Of a stretch of DNA of 64,000 nucleotides, positions 54,882 through 63,952 are shown piece by piece. This DNA is from Clostridium beijerinckii. Its GTDB lineage: Bacteria > Bacillota > Clostridia > Clostridiales > Clostridiaceae. The notes under the pieces are model-generated. The model did not search any database, was not told the origin of the DNA, and saw only the letters and a list, made by a program, of their open reading frames with translations. The stretch is taken from assembly GCF_018223745.1 (NCBI RefSeq), contig NZ_CP073653.1, positions 487,001-551,000 on the forward strand, read 5' to 3'. The translations under genes and the position numbers were made by a program. How positions within the stretch are numbered: position 1 is the first letter of the stretch; the number at the start of each line of letters is the position of its first letter.

Positions 54882-57617
54882 TTGATAGTTAAAAAAATAA
54901 ATATAAAAGCTTTTGCAGGGATTAAAGATAAAAGCCTAGATTTAAGCAGAGGATTCAATTTAATTTATGGAAAAAACGAAAAGGGAAAAAGTTCAATTGA
55001 GAATTTTATCAAGATATGGCTGTATGGGATTGAAAATTCTAGAAGTAAACTAAACGATAGAAAAAGATACATGCCTCTATCTGGAGAGAATATTTCCGGA
55101 GAATTAATAATAGAAAATGAAGGAAAAAGCTACATTATAAAAAGAAGATTTGGTATAACAAAAAAAGAAGATGAATGCGAAATCTTAGATGAAATAACGG
55201 GAGAGAGCTTACAAATAGAATATAAAAATGAGCCGGGAAGGTATTTCTTCGATATAAATTTATCTACTTTTATGAAGACGTTATTTATAGGACAATTAGG
55301 AGTAGTTATATCCAAAGATAAAGAAGAAGAAATAATGGAGAAGCTAACCAATGTTTACAATGTTGGAGATGAAAATACTTCTGTAAAAAAAGTAATTGAG
55401 AAATTAGAAAAGAAGAAGAAGCAATTGCTAGGAATAAGAAAAGGTGGAGAGATTGATTTATTAAAAGAGAAAAATAATTCACTAAAAACAGAGTTATGGG
55501 AAGCATATAAATTAGCTGAAGAAAACGTGCAAAATGAGGAAAACTTATTAAGGAAGAAAGATGTTAAAAGCAACATAAAAGAACAAATTCAAAAGCTAGA
55601 TTTATATAAAAAGTACATTAAGAAGATAAAACTTCAAAAAGACTACAAAGAAATAAGTAGCTATTTAGTTAAAGGGGAGCAGCTTAAAAGAAAACAGGAT
55701 GCAATAATCGAAGAACTTAAAAAGGGTGAGGAATATATAACAGCTGAATATTTGGATGAAATTAATGAAAGGTGTGCTAGATATCTAAGTCTATTAGACG
55801 TAAAACAAGAAAAGTTAAATAAACTTTATAAATCAGAAGAAGAATTAAGAGTAAAAAACGAAAAAATGATAAATTATAAAGTTTTTTCTTCGATGGGAAG
55901 TAATGTAAAAGAAAAAATATATACATTAAAAGTTGACCAGAGGAATTTAGAAGAAAAACTTAATGATATCATAAATATAAAAAATTCAATAGCTGGATTC
56001 AAGATGGATATAAGCAAGCAGGCTTCTAGCATTAGTAACTTAGATTTTATAAAAAATAATAGAGAAGAAATAGAGAGATTACTTAATTCTTATAAAGAGG
56101 GATTAAAGGAATTAAAATATAAAATGGAGAATCAGGATTATAGTAAGTCGGAAGGAGACTTAAATAGCTTAAATAAAAAAATAAATTGTATTTATTTTAT
56201 TGGAGCAATTTGCATTTCTGCTTTTATATACAGTATATTGAAGCAAATAATTCCCATTATGATTATATTTATACCTATATTTATCATAATAGGAATAGTA
56301 TATTTCAAATATTCCTTATTAATTAAAAGTTCAGAGATTTTTAGGAAAAATAATATATCAATTGATGAGCTAAAAGAAAGAATAGAAGAATATGAAAAAA
56401 GATTAGATGTTTATATAAAGAAAACTAATTCAGTATCTTATGAAGATTTTATTAGTAAGATAAATCAATATGATAAGTATATAGATTATAAAGATAATAT
56501 GATTTTATTAATAAAAAATAAGGAAGAGGAGATTAACAGATACGATATTACTAAATTAAAATCAAATTATAATAGAAATAAAGGTGTGATAGCATCTTTG
56601 TATAATGTTTTAGGATGCAAGTCTTTAGATGAGGTGCTAGAACAATTGGAATTCTATGAAAAACAAAAAGAAGAAATACTTATAAAGGAATACGAGATTA
56701 ATACAATTAATCAGGATATAGAAAATATAAATGAACAATTAGCCGATAAAGATGATGAGATAAGAAAAAAAACTCATGTACTTGGATTAGAAAATATAGA
56801 AATAGTAGATATGCATGTTAAGTTGAGAGAGTATAAAGAAAAAATAAATAAAATGAATGAAATTAAAAGTGCATTGAAAAGTGTAGAGGAAACATATAAG
56901 GTTTTAATAAAAGATAGAAATATAGATGAAATAAAGGAAGAAATGAAACAAATTATTAGTCAGGACATAAACTATTCTTATGAATCTGAAGAAGAAATAG
57001 ACTCAGAGATTAGAGCGAAGTCTAATGAATTGTTGAAAATCGAGAAGGAGATAAAGGATTTAGAACATCTTATAGAAAAAAGGTATTTAGGTAAAAGGGA
57101 AATTTCAGAGATAGAAGAAGAAATATTAATGAATGAAGAAAAAACTAAAAAGTTGGAGAAAGAATTTAAAGCATTAGAGTTAGCTAGTAATTTGATTCAA
57201 GAAGCATTTGATGAGATAAAAAAGAATATTGGACCAGATATGAATAAGAAAATTATAAAGAAATTTAATTTCTTAACAAATGATGATTACGAAGAAGCTA
57301 AGATATCAGAAGACTATAAGTTAAAGATTAGAAATAAAGGAATACTATTCGAAGGGGAAATACTAAGCAATGGTGCTAAGGATCAACTGTATCTAGCATT
57401 AAGGTTATCATTTATAAATATGTTGTTTAAAAATAAAAGAATCCCAATATTTTTAGATGATGCTCTTGTCCAATATGATGATGAGAGAAGAGAGCGGGCA
57501 CTAAATCTTCTTATGGATGAAAATTTTGAGCAAGTTATTTTCTTTACATGTCAAAAAATAGAAAAGATTATTCTTGATAGAAATAAGTATGATTATAACT
57601 TAATTAATTTGAATTGA
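54882..57617 (+). CDS. YhaN/SbcC-like AAA ATPase with central membrane segments
   Basis: 911 residues from TTG 54882 (GAGGTGAAA upstream). N-terminal Walker A is LIYGKNEKGKSSIENFI near 27-43. Long coiled coils (about 170-420 and 500-780) flank a hydrophobic stretch (about 434-482) able to form two membrane passes. The C-terminal head has a signature-like LSNGAKDQLYLALRLSF near 825-841 and Walker B IPIFLDDALVQYDDERR. With the upstream nuclease it should form an Rad50/Mre11-type pair; the membrane hairpin suggests it is held at the envelope. Confidence 0.88.
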   Translation: MIVKKINIKAFAGIKDKSLDLSRGFNLIYGKNEKGKSSIENFIKIWLYGIENSRSKLNDRKRYMPLSGENISGELIIENEGKSYIIKRRFGITKKEDECEILDEITGESLQIEYKNEPGRYFFDINLSTFMKTLFIGQLGVVISKDKEEEIMEKLTNVYNVGDENTSVKKVIEKLEKKKKQLLGIRKGGEIDLLKEKNNSLKTELWEAYKLAEENVQNEENLLRKKDVKSNIKEQIQKLDLYKKYIKKIKLQKDYKEISSYLVKGEQLKRKQDAIIEELKKGEEYITAEYLDEINERCARYLSLLDVKQEKLNKLYKSEEELRVKNEKMINYKVFSSMGSNVKEKIYTLKVDQRNLEEKLNDIINIKNSIAGFKMDISKQASSISNLDFIKNNREEIERLLNSYKEGLKELKYKMENQDYSKSEGDLNSLNKKINCIYFIGAICISAFIYSILKQIIPIMIIFIPIFIIIGIVYFKYSLLIKSSEIFRKNNISIDELKERIEEYEKRLDVYIKKTNSVSYEDFISKINQYDKYIDYKDNMILLIKNKEEEINRYDITKLKSNYNRNKGVIASLYNVLGCKSLDEVLEQLEFYEKQKEEILIKEYEINTINQDIENINEQLADKDDEIRKKTHVLGLENIEIVDMHVKLREYKEKINKMNEIKSALKSVEETYKVLIKDRNIDEIKEEMKQIISQDINYSYESEEEIDSEIRAKSNELLKIEKEIKDLEHLIEKRYLGKREISEIEEEILMNEEKTKKLEKEFKALELASNLIQEAFDEIKKNIGPDMNKKIIKKFNFLTNDDYEEAKISEDYKLKIRNKGILFEGEILSNGAKDQLYLALRLSFINMLFKNKRIPIFLDDALVQYDDERRERALNLLMDENFEQVIFFTCQKIEKIILDRNKYDYNLINLN

Positions 57618-57649
57618 TAATACTATCCTAAATTAATATTTAACTAATC

Positions 57650-57678
57650 TTGACATATTTAAACTTTAACAGTAATAT
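57650..57678 (+). promoter_or_regulatory. Sigma-A promoter of the zinc-binding lipoprotein gene
   Basis: TTGACA (57650-57655), 17-base spacer, TAATAT (57673-57678). Confidence 0.65.
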
Positions 57679-57689
57679 TATAAACAGAG

Positions 57690-57713
57690 TTGCAAATGCA
57701 AATCAGATGCAAA
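57690..57713 (+). promoter_or_regulatory. Triple (A/T)TGCAAA repeat between promoter and znuA start
   Basis: TTGCAAA at 57690, ATGCAAA at 57696 and ATGCAAA at 57707, from about 5 bases after the predicted transcription start to just before the ribosome-binding site. It is a candidate operator for metal-dependent control, but does not look like the Bacillus Zur box. Confidence 0.45.
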
Positions 57714-57726
57714 CTGGAGGTATAAT

Positions 57727-58623
57727 ATGAAGAAGAAAATAATTTCGGGAGCGTTAGCGGTATTAGTAAGTTTTATGCTAATCGGATGTGGAGCTAATGC
57801 AAATACTGGAATACAAAACAAAACTGAAGATAAATTAAAAATTGCAGTTTCAATATATCCATTAAAAGAATTCGCAGAGAAGATAGCTGGTGATAAAGCC
57901 GATGTTATATGTCTAGTTCCTGATAATATGGAGCCACATGATTATGAGCCTAAAACCAAAGATTTTCAGGAATTAACAAAGAGTAATGCGTTTATTTATA
58001 ATGGCTTAGGCATGGAAGAATGGGTAGGTCAAGTAAATGAAGCTATTAAGAATACTAATGTAATTGTTGTAGATTCAAGTACTGGTATAGAAACCAGGCA
58101 AGAGGGGGATGCGGTTGATCCACATGCTTGGCTAAGTTTAAAAAATGCTGAAATCCAATCAAGTAATATAAAAGATACACTAGTAAAGTTAGATGAGAAA
58201 AATAAGGATTATTATGAAGAAAACTACAATAAGTTTAAAGAGGAATTAGAGAGTTTATATAGTGAATATAAACCCAAATTTGATACATTAAGTAAGAAAA
58301 ATTTCATAACAGGTCACGCTGCATTTGGATATTTATGCAGAGACTTCGGATTGACTCAAAAATCAGTAGAAAATTTATTTGCAGAGGGTGAGCCAACTCC
58401 TAAGCAATTAAAAGACTTAGTAAGTTTTTGTAAAGATAATAATATAAAGACTGTTTTTTCAGAGTCGTTAGCGAGCCCTAAAGTTTCGGAAACTTTAGCA
58501 AAAGAAGTTCAAGCTGATGTAGTTCCAATACTTACATTAGAATCAAAAGAAGATGACAAAAATTATATAGAAGCTATGAGATACAATTTGGATGAGATAT
58601 ACAAGTGCTTATCTAAAGAATAG
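57727..58623 (+). CDS. znuA: Zinc/manganese ABC transporter substrate-binding lipoprotein
   Basis: 298 residues. Lipoprotein signal peptide with lipobox LIGC (Cys21). The metal ligands of the ZnuA/TroA family are present: His71 in MEPHDYEP, His133 in DPHAWLS and His197 in TGHAAFGYL. The His-rich loop common in zinc-specific members is absent (the loop reads TRQEGDAV), so zinc or manganese are both possible. GGAGG precedes the ATG. No permease or ATPase gene adjoins, so it must use partners encoded elsewhere. Confidence 0.9.
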   Translation: MKKKIISGALAVLVSFMLIGCGANANTGIQNKTEDKLKIAVSIYPLKEFAEKIAGDKADVICLVPDNMEPHDYEPKTKDFQELTKSNAFIYNGLGMEEWVGQVNEAIKNTNVIVVDSSTGIETRQEGDAVDPHAWLSLKNAEIQSSNIKDTLVKLDEKNKDYYEENYNKFKEELESLYSEYKPKFDTLSKKNFITGHAAFGYLCRDFGLTQKSVENLFAEGEPTPKQLKDLVSFCKDNNIKTVFSESLASPKVSETLAKEVQADVVPILTLESKEDDKNYIEAMRYNLDEIYKCLSKE

Positions 58624-58649
58624 ACTAGATTAACTTTAATAGAGATTGA

Positions 58650-58692
58650 GGATTATTTTCAAGGTTATATTGGAAATAATCCTTTTAATTTT
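58650..58692 (+). terminator. Terminator after znuA
   Basis: GGATTATTTTC (58650-58660) pairs with GGAAATAATCC (58672-58682), one mismatch, followed by T-rich sequence. Confidence 0.75.
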
Positions 58693-59127
58693 AATCCTTG
58701 GAGTTAATAAAATCACATATTAGGTAGATGTCTCTGACTTAAATAAAAAAATTATCTTAGTGTTTTAATAATATCTATAAGTTTAATGAAAAAATAATTT
58801 AAACAAAGGAATATAAATCGAATTTATTATGGTAATATTATACTTATAGAATATGTATTTTATATATGAATTACTCACTACATAAAGCTAAAATGGATAT
58901 GAGGTAATAATAAAATAGATTGCACAAGATAACAAGGTAGATTAAAATATCCTGAATTAAAAATAAGATATCTTAATGTGCTTTATTTTATTTGTGATAT
59001 AGAATTGGAACAATAGTTTAATTTATATTAATCATTTGAGTTTTGTTTAAATTTAAATTACGAAGTTTAGTTTATAGTCAACAAAAAGATTGCTTATAAA
59101 AATAAAATTATTATGTTAGGAGGAATT
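58693..59127. other. AT-rich spacer before the MutS-like gene
   Basis: About 435 bases without a credible frame or strong hairpin; only the AGGAGG site at 59118-59123 stands out. Confidence 0.45.
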
Positions 59128-60918
59128 ATGAGTTTAGCAGAAGAATTTTATAAAGAGAACATACAACGATGTTTAAGACAAACAAAAGACCTGAACTATA
59201 AGGTGAAAATTATTGGATGGAGCAGGTTGTTTGTAGTGATTTTAGGGGTATTAACTGATTATATATTATATAGTCAGAATAAATTAAATCTAATATTGAT
59301 CTCAACTATATTTTTTATTGGTATATTTATTGTTTTGATATTTTATCACAATAATATAATTCAATACAGAGAAAAGATAAATACGATAATGAAAATTAAT
59401 GAGAAGGGAATAAAAAGATTAAGTGGTGATTTTACGAGTTTCGAGGATTCTGGTTCAGAGTATTTGGACTATAAGCATCCATTTGTAGATGATTTGGACG
59501 TATTTGGCAATAACTCGATTTTTCAATATATTAATGATACAGTAACTAAAGGAGGAAGAGAAGAACTAGTAAAATTATTAAAAAATGAAGGGAATTTGAA
59601 TAAGCTTGATATTGCTGAAAGACAAGAAGCTGTAAAGGAATTGAGTAGTAAAGCTGTCTGGAGGCAAAATTTAGTTCTTGAGGGCAGTTTGAAAAAATCA
59701 AAAGATATAGACTTAGATAACTTAATTAATTGGAGTGAAGGGACAGAATCATCAAGTCCGCTGAGAATTGTTATCGCATGTACTTTTATTTTAGTAACAA
59801 TTTTCTCGATATATTTAGCAATAGTAAAGGTAATACCACAATCATTTCTACTTTTAAATCTTATGGTGAACTTTATCGTTGTTAAAGTGTTATCTAAAAG
59901 CATGGGTACAGAGATTAAATTATTTGAATCCATAAAAAATAGCATATATGGGTATAGTAAAATTTTATTTCTAATAGAAGAAGAAAATTTTGATTCACAA
60001 TATTTAAAGAATTTACAAGGAAAGTTGAAAAGTGATAAATTAAGTTGTAAGGAAGAGATGAAAGCTTTTTCTGATATCTTGGATTGGATAGGAAATAGTT
60101 CATATAATGCATATTATCTGTTATTTAATATACTATTATTTTCTGATGTATTTCTATTAAGAAGTTTAGAAAAATGGAGAGAAAAGAATGGGAATAAACT
60201 TAAAGGCTGGTTAGAAGTAATGCATAAAATAGATGCATTAGTTAGTGTATGTAATTTGCCATTTGAAAATGAAAATTGGACGTATCCTGTTATTTTAGAT
60301 AAAAATGAAATAACTGCAGTGAATATAGGTCATCCTTTATTAGGAGAAAAAGCAGTTGAAAATACATTTTCGATGACGGGTAATCAAAAGGTTTCTTTAA
60401 TCACGGGTTCCAATATGTCTGGGAAAAGTACATTTTTAAGAACACTTGGTACTAATCTGGTTTTAAGTTACATCGGAGCACCAGTGCATGCGGATAAATT
60501 TTCTTGTGGAATTATGAAGATATACACTTGCATGAGAACAAAAGATAATTTAGAAGAGAATATTTCATCATTTTATGCAGAAATTTTAAGAATAAAAATA
60601 TTAATAGAGGCGTGCAAAAGAGGAGAAAGTGTATTTTTTCTACTAGACGAAATATTTAAGGGAACTAATTCAAGAGATAGGCATACTGGTGCATCTGTAT
60701 TGATTAAACAATTAATTAAATACGGAGGGGTTGGGCTTGTTTCTACTCATGACTTTGAATTATGTGATTTAGAAAATGAAAGTGAAGAGATAATAAATTA
60801 TAATTTTAGAGAATTTTATGAAAATAATAAAATCAAATTTGACTATATTCTTAGAGAAGGAAGAAGTACAACACAAAATGCAATTCATTTAATGAAGCTT
60901 GCGGGGATAGAAGTATAA
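59128..60918 (+). CDS. Membrane-anchored MutS-related ATPase
   Basis: 596 residues from ATG 59128, just after AGGAGG. It has only the lever and ATPase parts of MutS. Hydrophobic pairs at about 27-75 and 215-260 suggest four membrane passes. The ATPase domain has Walker A TGSNMSGKSTFLRTLGTNL near 425, then FFLLDEIFKGTNSRDRHTGA near 505-525 (Walker B and signature) and VGLVSTHDFEL. The mismatch-recognition and connector domains of MutS are missing, so mismatch repair is unlikely. Such proteins occur in Clostridia and Bacteroidetes with unknown function. Confidence 0.88.
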   Translation: MSLAEEFYKENIQRCLRQTKDLNYKVKIIGWSRLFVVILGVLTDYILYSQNKLNLILISTIFFIGIFIVLIFYHNNIIQYREKINTIMKINEKGIKRLSGDFTSFEDSGSEYLDYKHPFVDDLDVFGNNSIFQYINDTVTKGGREELVKLLKNEGNLNKLDIAERQEAVKELSSKAVWRQNLVLEGSLKKSKDIDLDNLINWSEGTESSSPLRIVIACTFILVTIFSIYLAIVKVIPQSFLLLNLMVNFIVVKVLSKSMGTEIKLFESIKNSIYGYSKILFLIEEENFDSQYLKNLQGKLKSDKLSCKEEMKAFSDILDWIGNSSYNAYYLLFNILLFSDVFLLRSLEKWREKNGNKLKGWLEVMHKIDALVSVCNLPFENENWTYPVILDKNEITAVNIGHPLLGEKAVENTFSMTGNQKVSLITGSNMSGKSTFLRTLGTNLVLSYIGAPVHADKFSCGIMKIYTCMRTKDNLEENISSFYAEILRIKILIEACKRGESVFFLLDEIFKGTNSRDRHTGASVLIKQLIKYGGVGLVSTHDFELCDLENESEEIINYNFREFYENNKIKFDYILREGRSTTQNAIHLMKLAGIEV

Positions 60919-60965
60919 ATAATTGAGTTTAAAGAATTAAAAATTAGCATTAGAAAGGATTAAGC

Positions 60966-61877
60966 ATGGGGTACATTATTATTGACTTAGAATTTAATAA
61001 TTTAAAAAATATAACTAATTATCAAAAAGATTTTTTTGAAAAATATGGCGAGTTTGATTCAATAAGTTTGGAAAATGAAATTATAGAAATAGGTGCAGTA
61101 AAAGTAGATAAATATATGAAACCTATAAAAGAAATTAGGGAATATATTAAGCCTAAAATATTTCCGGTAATTAATCCAATAGTAACAGAAATCACTAAAA
61201 TAGATATGGATATACTTAATGAAAAAGGAGTATCTTTTGAAGAAGCTATAAGTAAATTAAAGGATATGTTTGAAGATGGAGATGTTTTATGTTCATGGGC
61301 AAAGGATGACGTTGCAGAATTAATTATTAATGCCCATCATTATAATTATAATGATTTAAGATGGTTAAACGAATATCTCGATATTCAAGAATATGTTACT
61401 AAAATTTTAGCTCATAAAAAAGCATTGGGGCTTAAGTCAGCTTTAGATGAATTAAAAATTAAAGTAGATGATACAAAATTACATGATGCTTTAAATGATG
61501 CAAAATATACCGTAGAGGTATTTAGAAGAGTATATAATTCTAGAGTGATAAAAAATTATATAGTTAAAGATATATATAATATGCCTGCCATACAGGTATC
61601 AGATCTTGAGAGTATAAAAATAAAAGAAGAAAAATTAATGCTAAAGTGTCCTAAATGTGGAAAAAAAATTGATTTACAAACTCCTATAAAGCTTTTAAAT
61701 TGGAGATTTGCAGCTGTAGGCACTTGTCCGAAATGTAAGTGCAATGTTTTATGCGAAGTTCTGGTTAAAAAGACTCTTCAAGGAGAGAATGGATATAACG
61801 AAGTTAATAGTGTATTGAAAGATGAAGCGTACTTAAATTATATCTATAAGTTAGAGAATAGTGAGAAAAAAAGGTGA
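60966..61877 (+). CDS. DEDDh 3'-5' exonuclease with C-terminal zinc ribbon
   Basis: 303 residues. The exonuclease fold has motif I IIIDLEFNN near residue 4-12 and ENEIIEIGAVKVD, motif II around LCSWAKDDVAE near 112-122, and motif III KLHDALNDAKYTVEVF near 174-189 with the DEDDh His. It is nearest to the KapD/ERI-like RNases. The tail (about 220-270) carries CPKCGKK and CPKCKCN, a four-cysteine zinc ribbon. The substrate may be DNA or RNA. GAAAGGAT lies upstream of the ATG. Confidence 0.9.
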   Translation: MGYIIIDLEFNNLKNITNYQKDFFEKYGEFDSISLENEIIEIGAVKVDKYMKPIKEIREYIKPKIFPVINPIVTEITKIDMDILNEKGVSFEEAISKLKDMFEDGDVLCSWAKDDVAELIINAHHYNYNDLRWLNEYLDIQEYVTKILAHKKALGLKSALDELKIKVDDTKLHDALNDAKYTVEVFRRVYNSRVIKNYIVKDIYNMPAIQVSDLESIKIKEEKLMLKCPKCGKKIDLQTPIKLLNWRFAAVGTCPKCKCNVLCEVLVKKTLQGENGYNEVNSVLKDEAYLNYIYKLENSEKKR

Positions 61878-61995
61878 TTTCAGTATATATTCAGAAATAA
61901 GTAAGAATTTAGTTAAAGAAATTTAATCCGAGATATGATAAAATAGTTTTGTGAAGAAGAACAAAACGAATACATTGAATGAAAGGATTTTATTT

Positions 61996-62445
61996 ATGAA
62001 TATAGCCTTTTTTCTTACACCAAAAAATGAAGTTATATGTGAAAATCAAGATGCAACTATGAAACAAGTTATGGAGAAAATGGAATGCTACGGATATACA
62101 GCTATTCCTATTATAGATAGAGAAGGAAAATATGTTGGAACGCTAACAGAAGGAGATCTATTGTGGAAGCTAAAAAATACACATAATTTGAATTTTAAAA
62201 ACATAGAATCTGTTAAAGTTAAAGACATTTATAGAAAAACAACTCATAGGTCTGTTTCTATAACTTCAAATATAGAAAGCTTAATATCGTTAGCTGTAAG
62301 TCAAAATTTTGTGCCTGTAACAGATGATGATGGTACTTTTATAGGGATAATAAAAAGAAGCGATATAATAAATTATTGTTTCAATGAGATGGAAAAGAGA
62401 AAAGAATTAGAAATACAACAATTTTCAATGTATGATGAAGGTTAA
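61996..62445 (+). CDS. CBS-domain protein
   Basis: 149 residues from ATG 61996 (GAAAGGA upstream; the GTG at 61951 has no site). Two CBS motifs form one Bateman module: MECYGYTAIPIIDREGKYVG near 31-50 and NFVPVTDDDGTFIGIIKRSD near 108-127. Such modules bind adenine nucleotides and regulate partner proteins. No fused effector domain and no obvious target. Confidence 0.9.
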   Translation: MNIAFFLTPKNEVICENQDATMKQVMEKMECYGYTAIPIIDREGKYVGTLTEGDLLWKLKNTHNLNFKNIESVKVKDIYRKTTHRSVSITSNIESLISLAVSQNFVPVTDDDGTFIGIIKRSDIINYCFNEMEKRKELEIQQFSMYDEG

Positions 62446-62505
62446 AGTATTATAGATATAAGAATCATATTGATTTTGAAAATTTAAACTTATGAGTAAC
62501 TAGTA

Positions 62506-62552
62506 AAAATGGAGATACGTATCTTTATTATAAAGATACGTATCTCCATTTT
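62506..62552. terminator. Bidirectional terminator between the CBS gene and the Cys-rich gene
   Basis: Perfect 22-base arms at 62506-62527 and 62531-62552 with a 3-base loop, between convergent genes. Confidence 0.92.
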
Positions 62553-62631
62553 ATTCTGAGAAAGATTTGCTTTTATAAATCAACTTCGAACTATAACTTT
62601 TATATTATTAGATAATAGATTTTTAATAGTA

Positions 62632-63291
62632 CTACTCTGCATTTTGATAAGTTTCTACTACAAAATCAAATTCGTTGGGATCAGTTATCTCTCCGTAACT
62701 ATCTTCTTTTATTCCAGGGTAATAGTATAGTACTAGCTTATCATTAGAGTTGTTGGAATTTTCTAGAAGAATATACAAATTATCTAAAGTACAGTCTTCA
62801 ACGACAGCTAAAACATTATATTTTGAAGAGATACCAGTATCGTTGTTAGTAAGTTCTAGCATAAAATTATCAAATTTTCTTACATTGACTCTTTCTTTAT
62901 CACAGGAGCAAATTAGAGAACTGCTTCTACAGCTTGAACATTTTTTGAAATTACAATCAAATGCACAACTCAAGCATTCACAATGAGAGCATTTTTCTAA
63001 CTGTTTAAAGTTTTCTCTATTTTTAGCTTTAAAATCTTGAAGTAAGTTTATGCTAGGACTAGATTTAAACATTGAAAATAAGGATTTTTTCTTGCAGTCA
63101 GCTTCAGCAGAATCTAAAAGCTTCATATAGTCCTTAAGAATAGGTGACTTAGAGAAATATTTTCTTATCCTTGAATCTCTTTCTGAAATAAATGGGGATA
63201 TTTCACTTATAGCATAAGTTATATCTGTATAAATTTTGCCCCAATACCTTCGTTCTTCGTTGATAAAATTTAGGTCCTTATCATTATCCAT
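62632..63291 (-). CDS. Cysteine-rich protein encoded after pspA
   Basis: 219 residues. The first 100 are mainly helical. Residues 101-130 hold nine cysteines in CxxC-like spacing (CSHCECLSC, CNFKKCSSC, CSCD), likely binding one or two metal ions. The last 85 form a beta-rich domain. It starts 10 bases after pspA ends, with GGTGAT just before the ATG, so the two are one transcript. Unrecognised family; a PspA-associated accessory role is inferred from coupling only. Confidence 0.75.
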   Translation of the reverse strand: MDNDKDLNFINEERRYWGKIYTDITYAISEISPFISERDSRIRKYFSKSPILKDYMKLLDSAEADCKKKSLFSMFKSSPSINLLQDFKAKNRENFKQLEKCSHCECLSCAFDCNFKKCSSCRSSSLICSCDKERVNVRKFDNFMLELTNNDTGISSKYNVLAVVEDCTLDNLYILLENSNNSNDKLVLYYYPGIKEDSYGEITDPNEFDFVVETYQNAE

Positions 63292-63301
63292 GTCTTATCA
63301 C

Positions 63302-63952
63302 CTAATTAGATTTATATTTTGCTAATTCAAGATCCAAATCAACTTCATCTAATTTCTTAAATTCGCTATCAAAATCATCTAGGTCTCTTAATTCACCTAA
63401 ACCTTGAGCAAGAGATTCTTTACGTTGAATTTTTCTTTCTATACTATCAATTTGTATTGAGTTATTTTTAGTTTGAACATTAGCAAGAACTTCATTAACT
63501 TTTTGAGAAGCTTCAGCATTTGCAAATCTTGCAGCTGCCTCATCTCTGTAACTCCTAGTTTTTGTTATTTCTTCTTCTAAAGCACGTAAGTTTGCCTTTA
63601 AAGTATCTGCTTGTATTTTAGCATTATCATAGCTTGCTTGTAGAGAAGCAGCCTTTTTATCTGTTTCAACTTTTTTAGCTAATGCTCTTTTAGCTAATTC
63701 CTCATTTCCTTTACTTAGTGCTAATCTAACCTTTTGATCATAATCTTCAGATTCCTTTTTAGCAGAATCTAGTTTTTTCTCAATTTCATGAACATTACCT
63801 AAAATTTGAGCTGAACTTAATTTTGCTTTATTGAATTGTTCATCCATATCTCTTAGTTTTTGGTCTAATAATTCAACTGGATTTTCCATTTCATCTAATG
63901 AGTTGTTTACTTTTGCCTTAATCATATTTGACATCCTTGAAAAAATTCCCAT
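63302..63952 (-). CDS. pspA: PspA/IM30 family membrane-stress protein
   Basis: 216 residues, almost wholly helical, beginning with the amphipathic MGIFSRMSNMIKAKVNNSLD helix used for membrane binding and then long coiled coils typical of PspA/Vipp1. The conserved NPVELLDQKLRDM near 24-36 is present. Such proteins are ESCRT-III-like and support damaged membranes. GGAGGTAT precedes the ATG (complement of 63950-63952). It leads a two-gene unit with the cysteine-rich gene; the promoter lies beyond or at the window's end. Confidence 0.93.
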   Translation of the reverse strand: MGIFSRMSNMIKAKVNNSLDEMENPVELLDQKLRDMDEQFNKAKLSSAQILGNVHEIEKKLDSAKKESEDYDQKVRLALSKGNEELAKRALAKKVETDKKAASLQASYDNAKIQADTLKANLRALEEEITKTRSYRDEAAARFANAEASQKVNEVLANVQTKNNSIQIDSIERKIQRKESLAQGLGELRDLDDFDSEFKKLDEVDLDLELAKYKSN

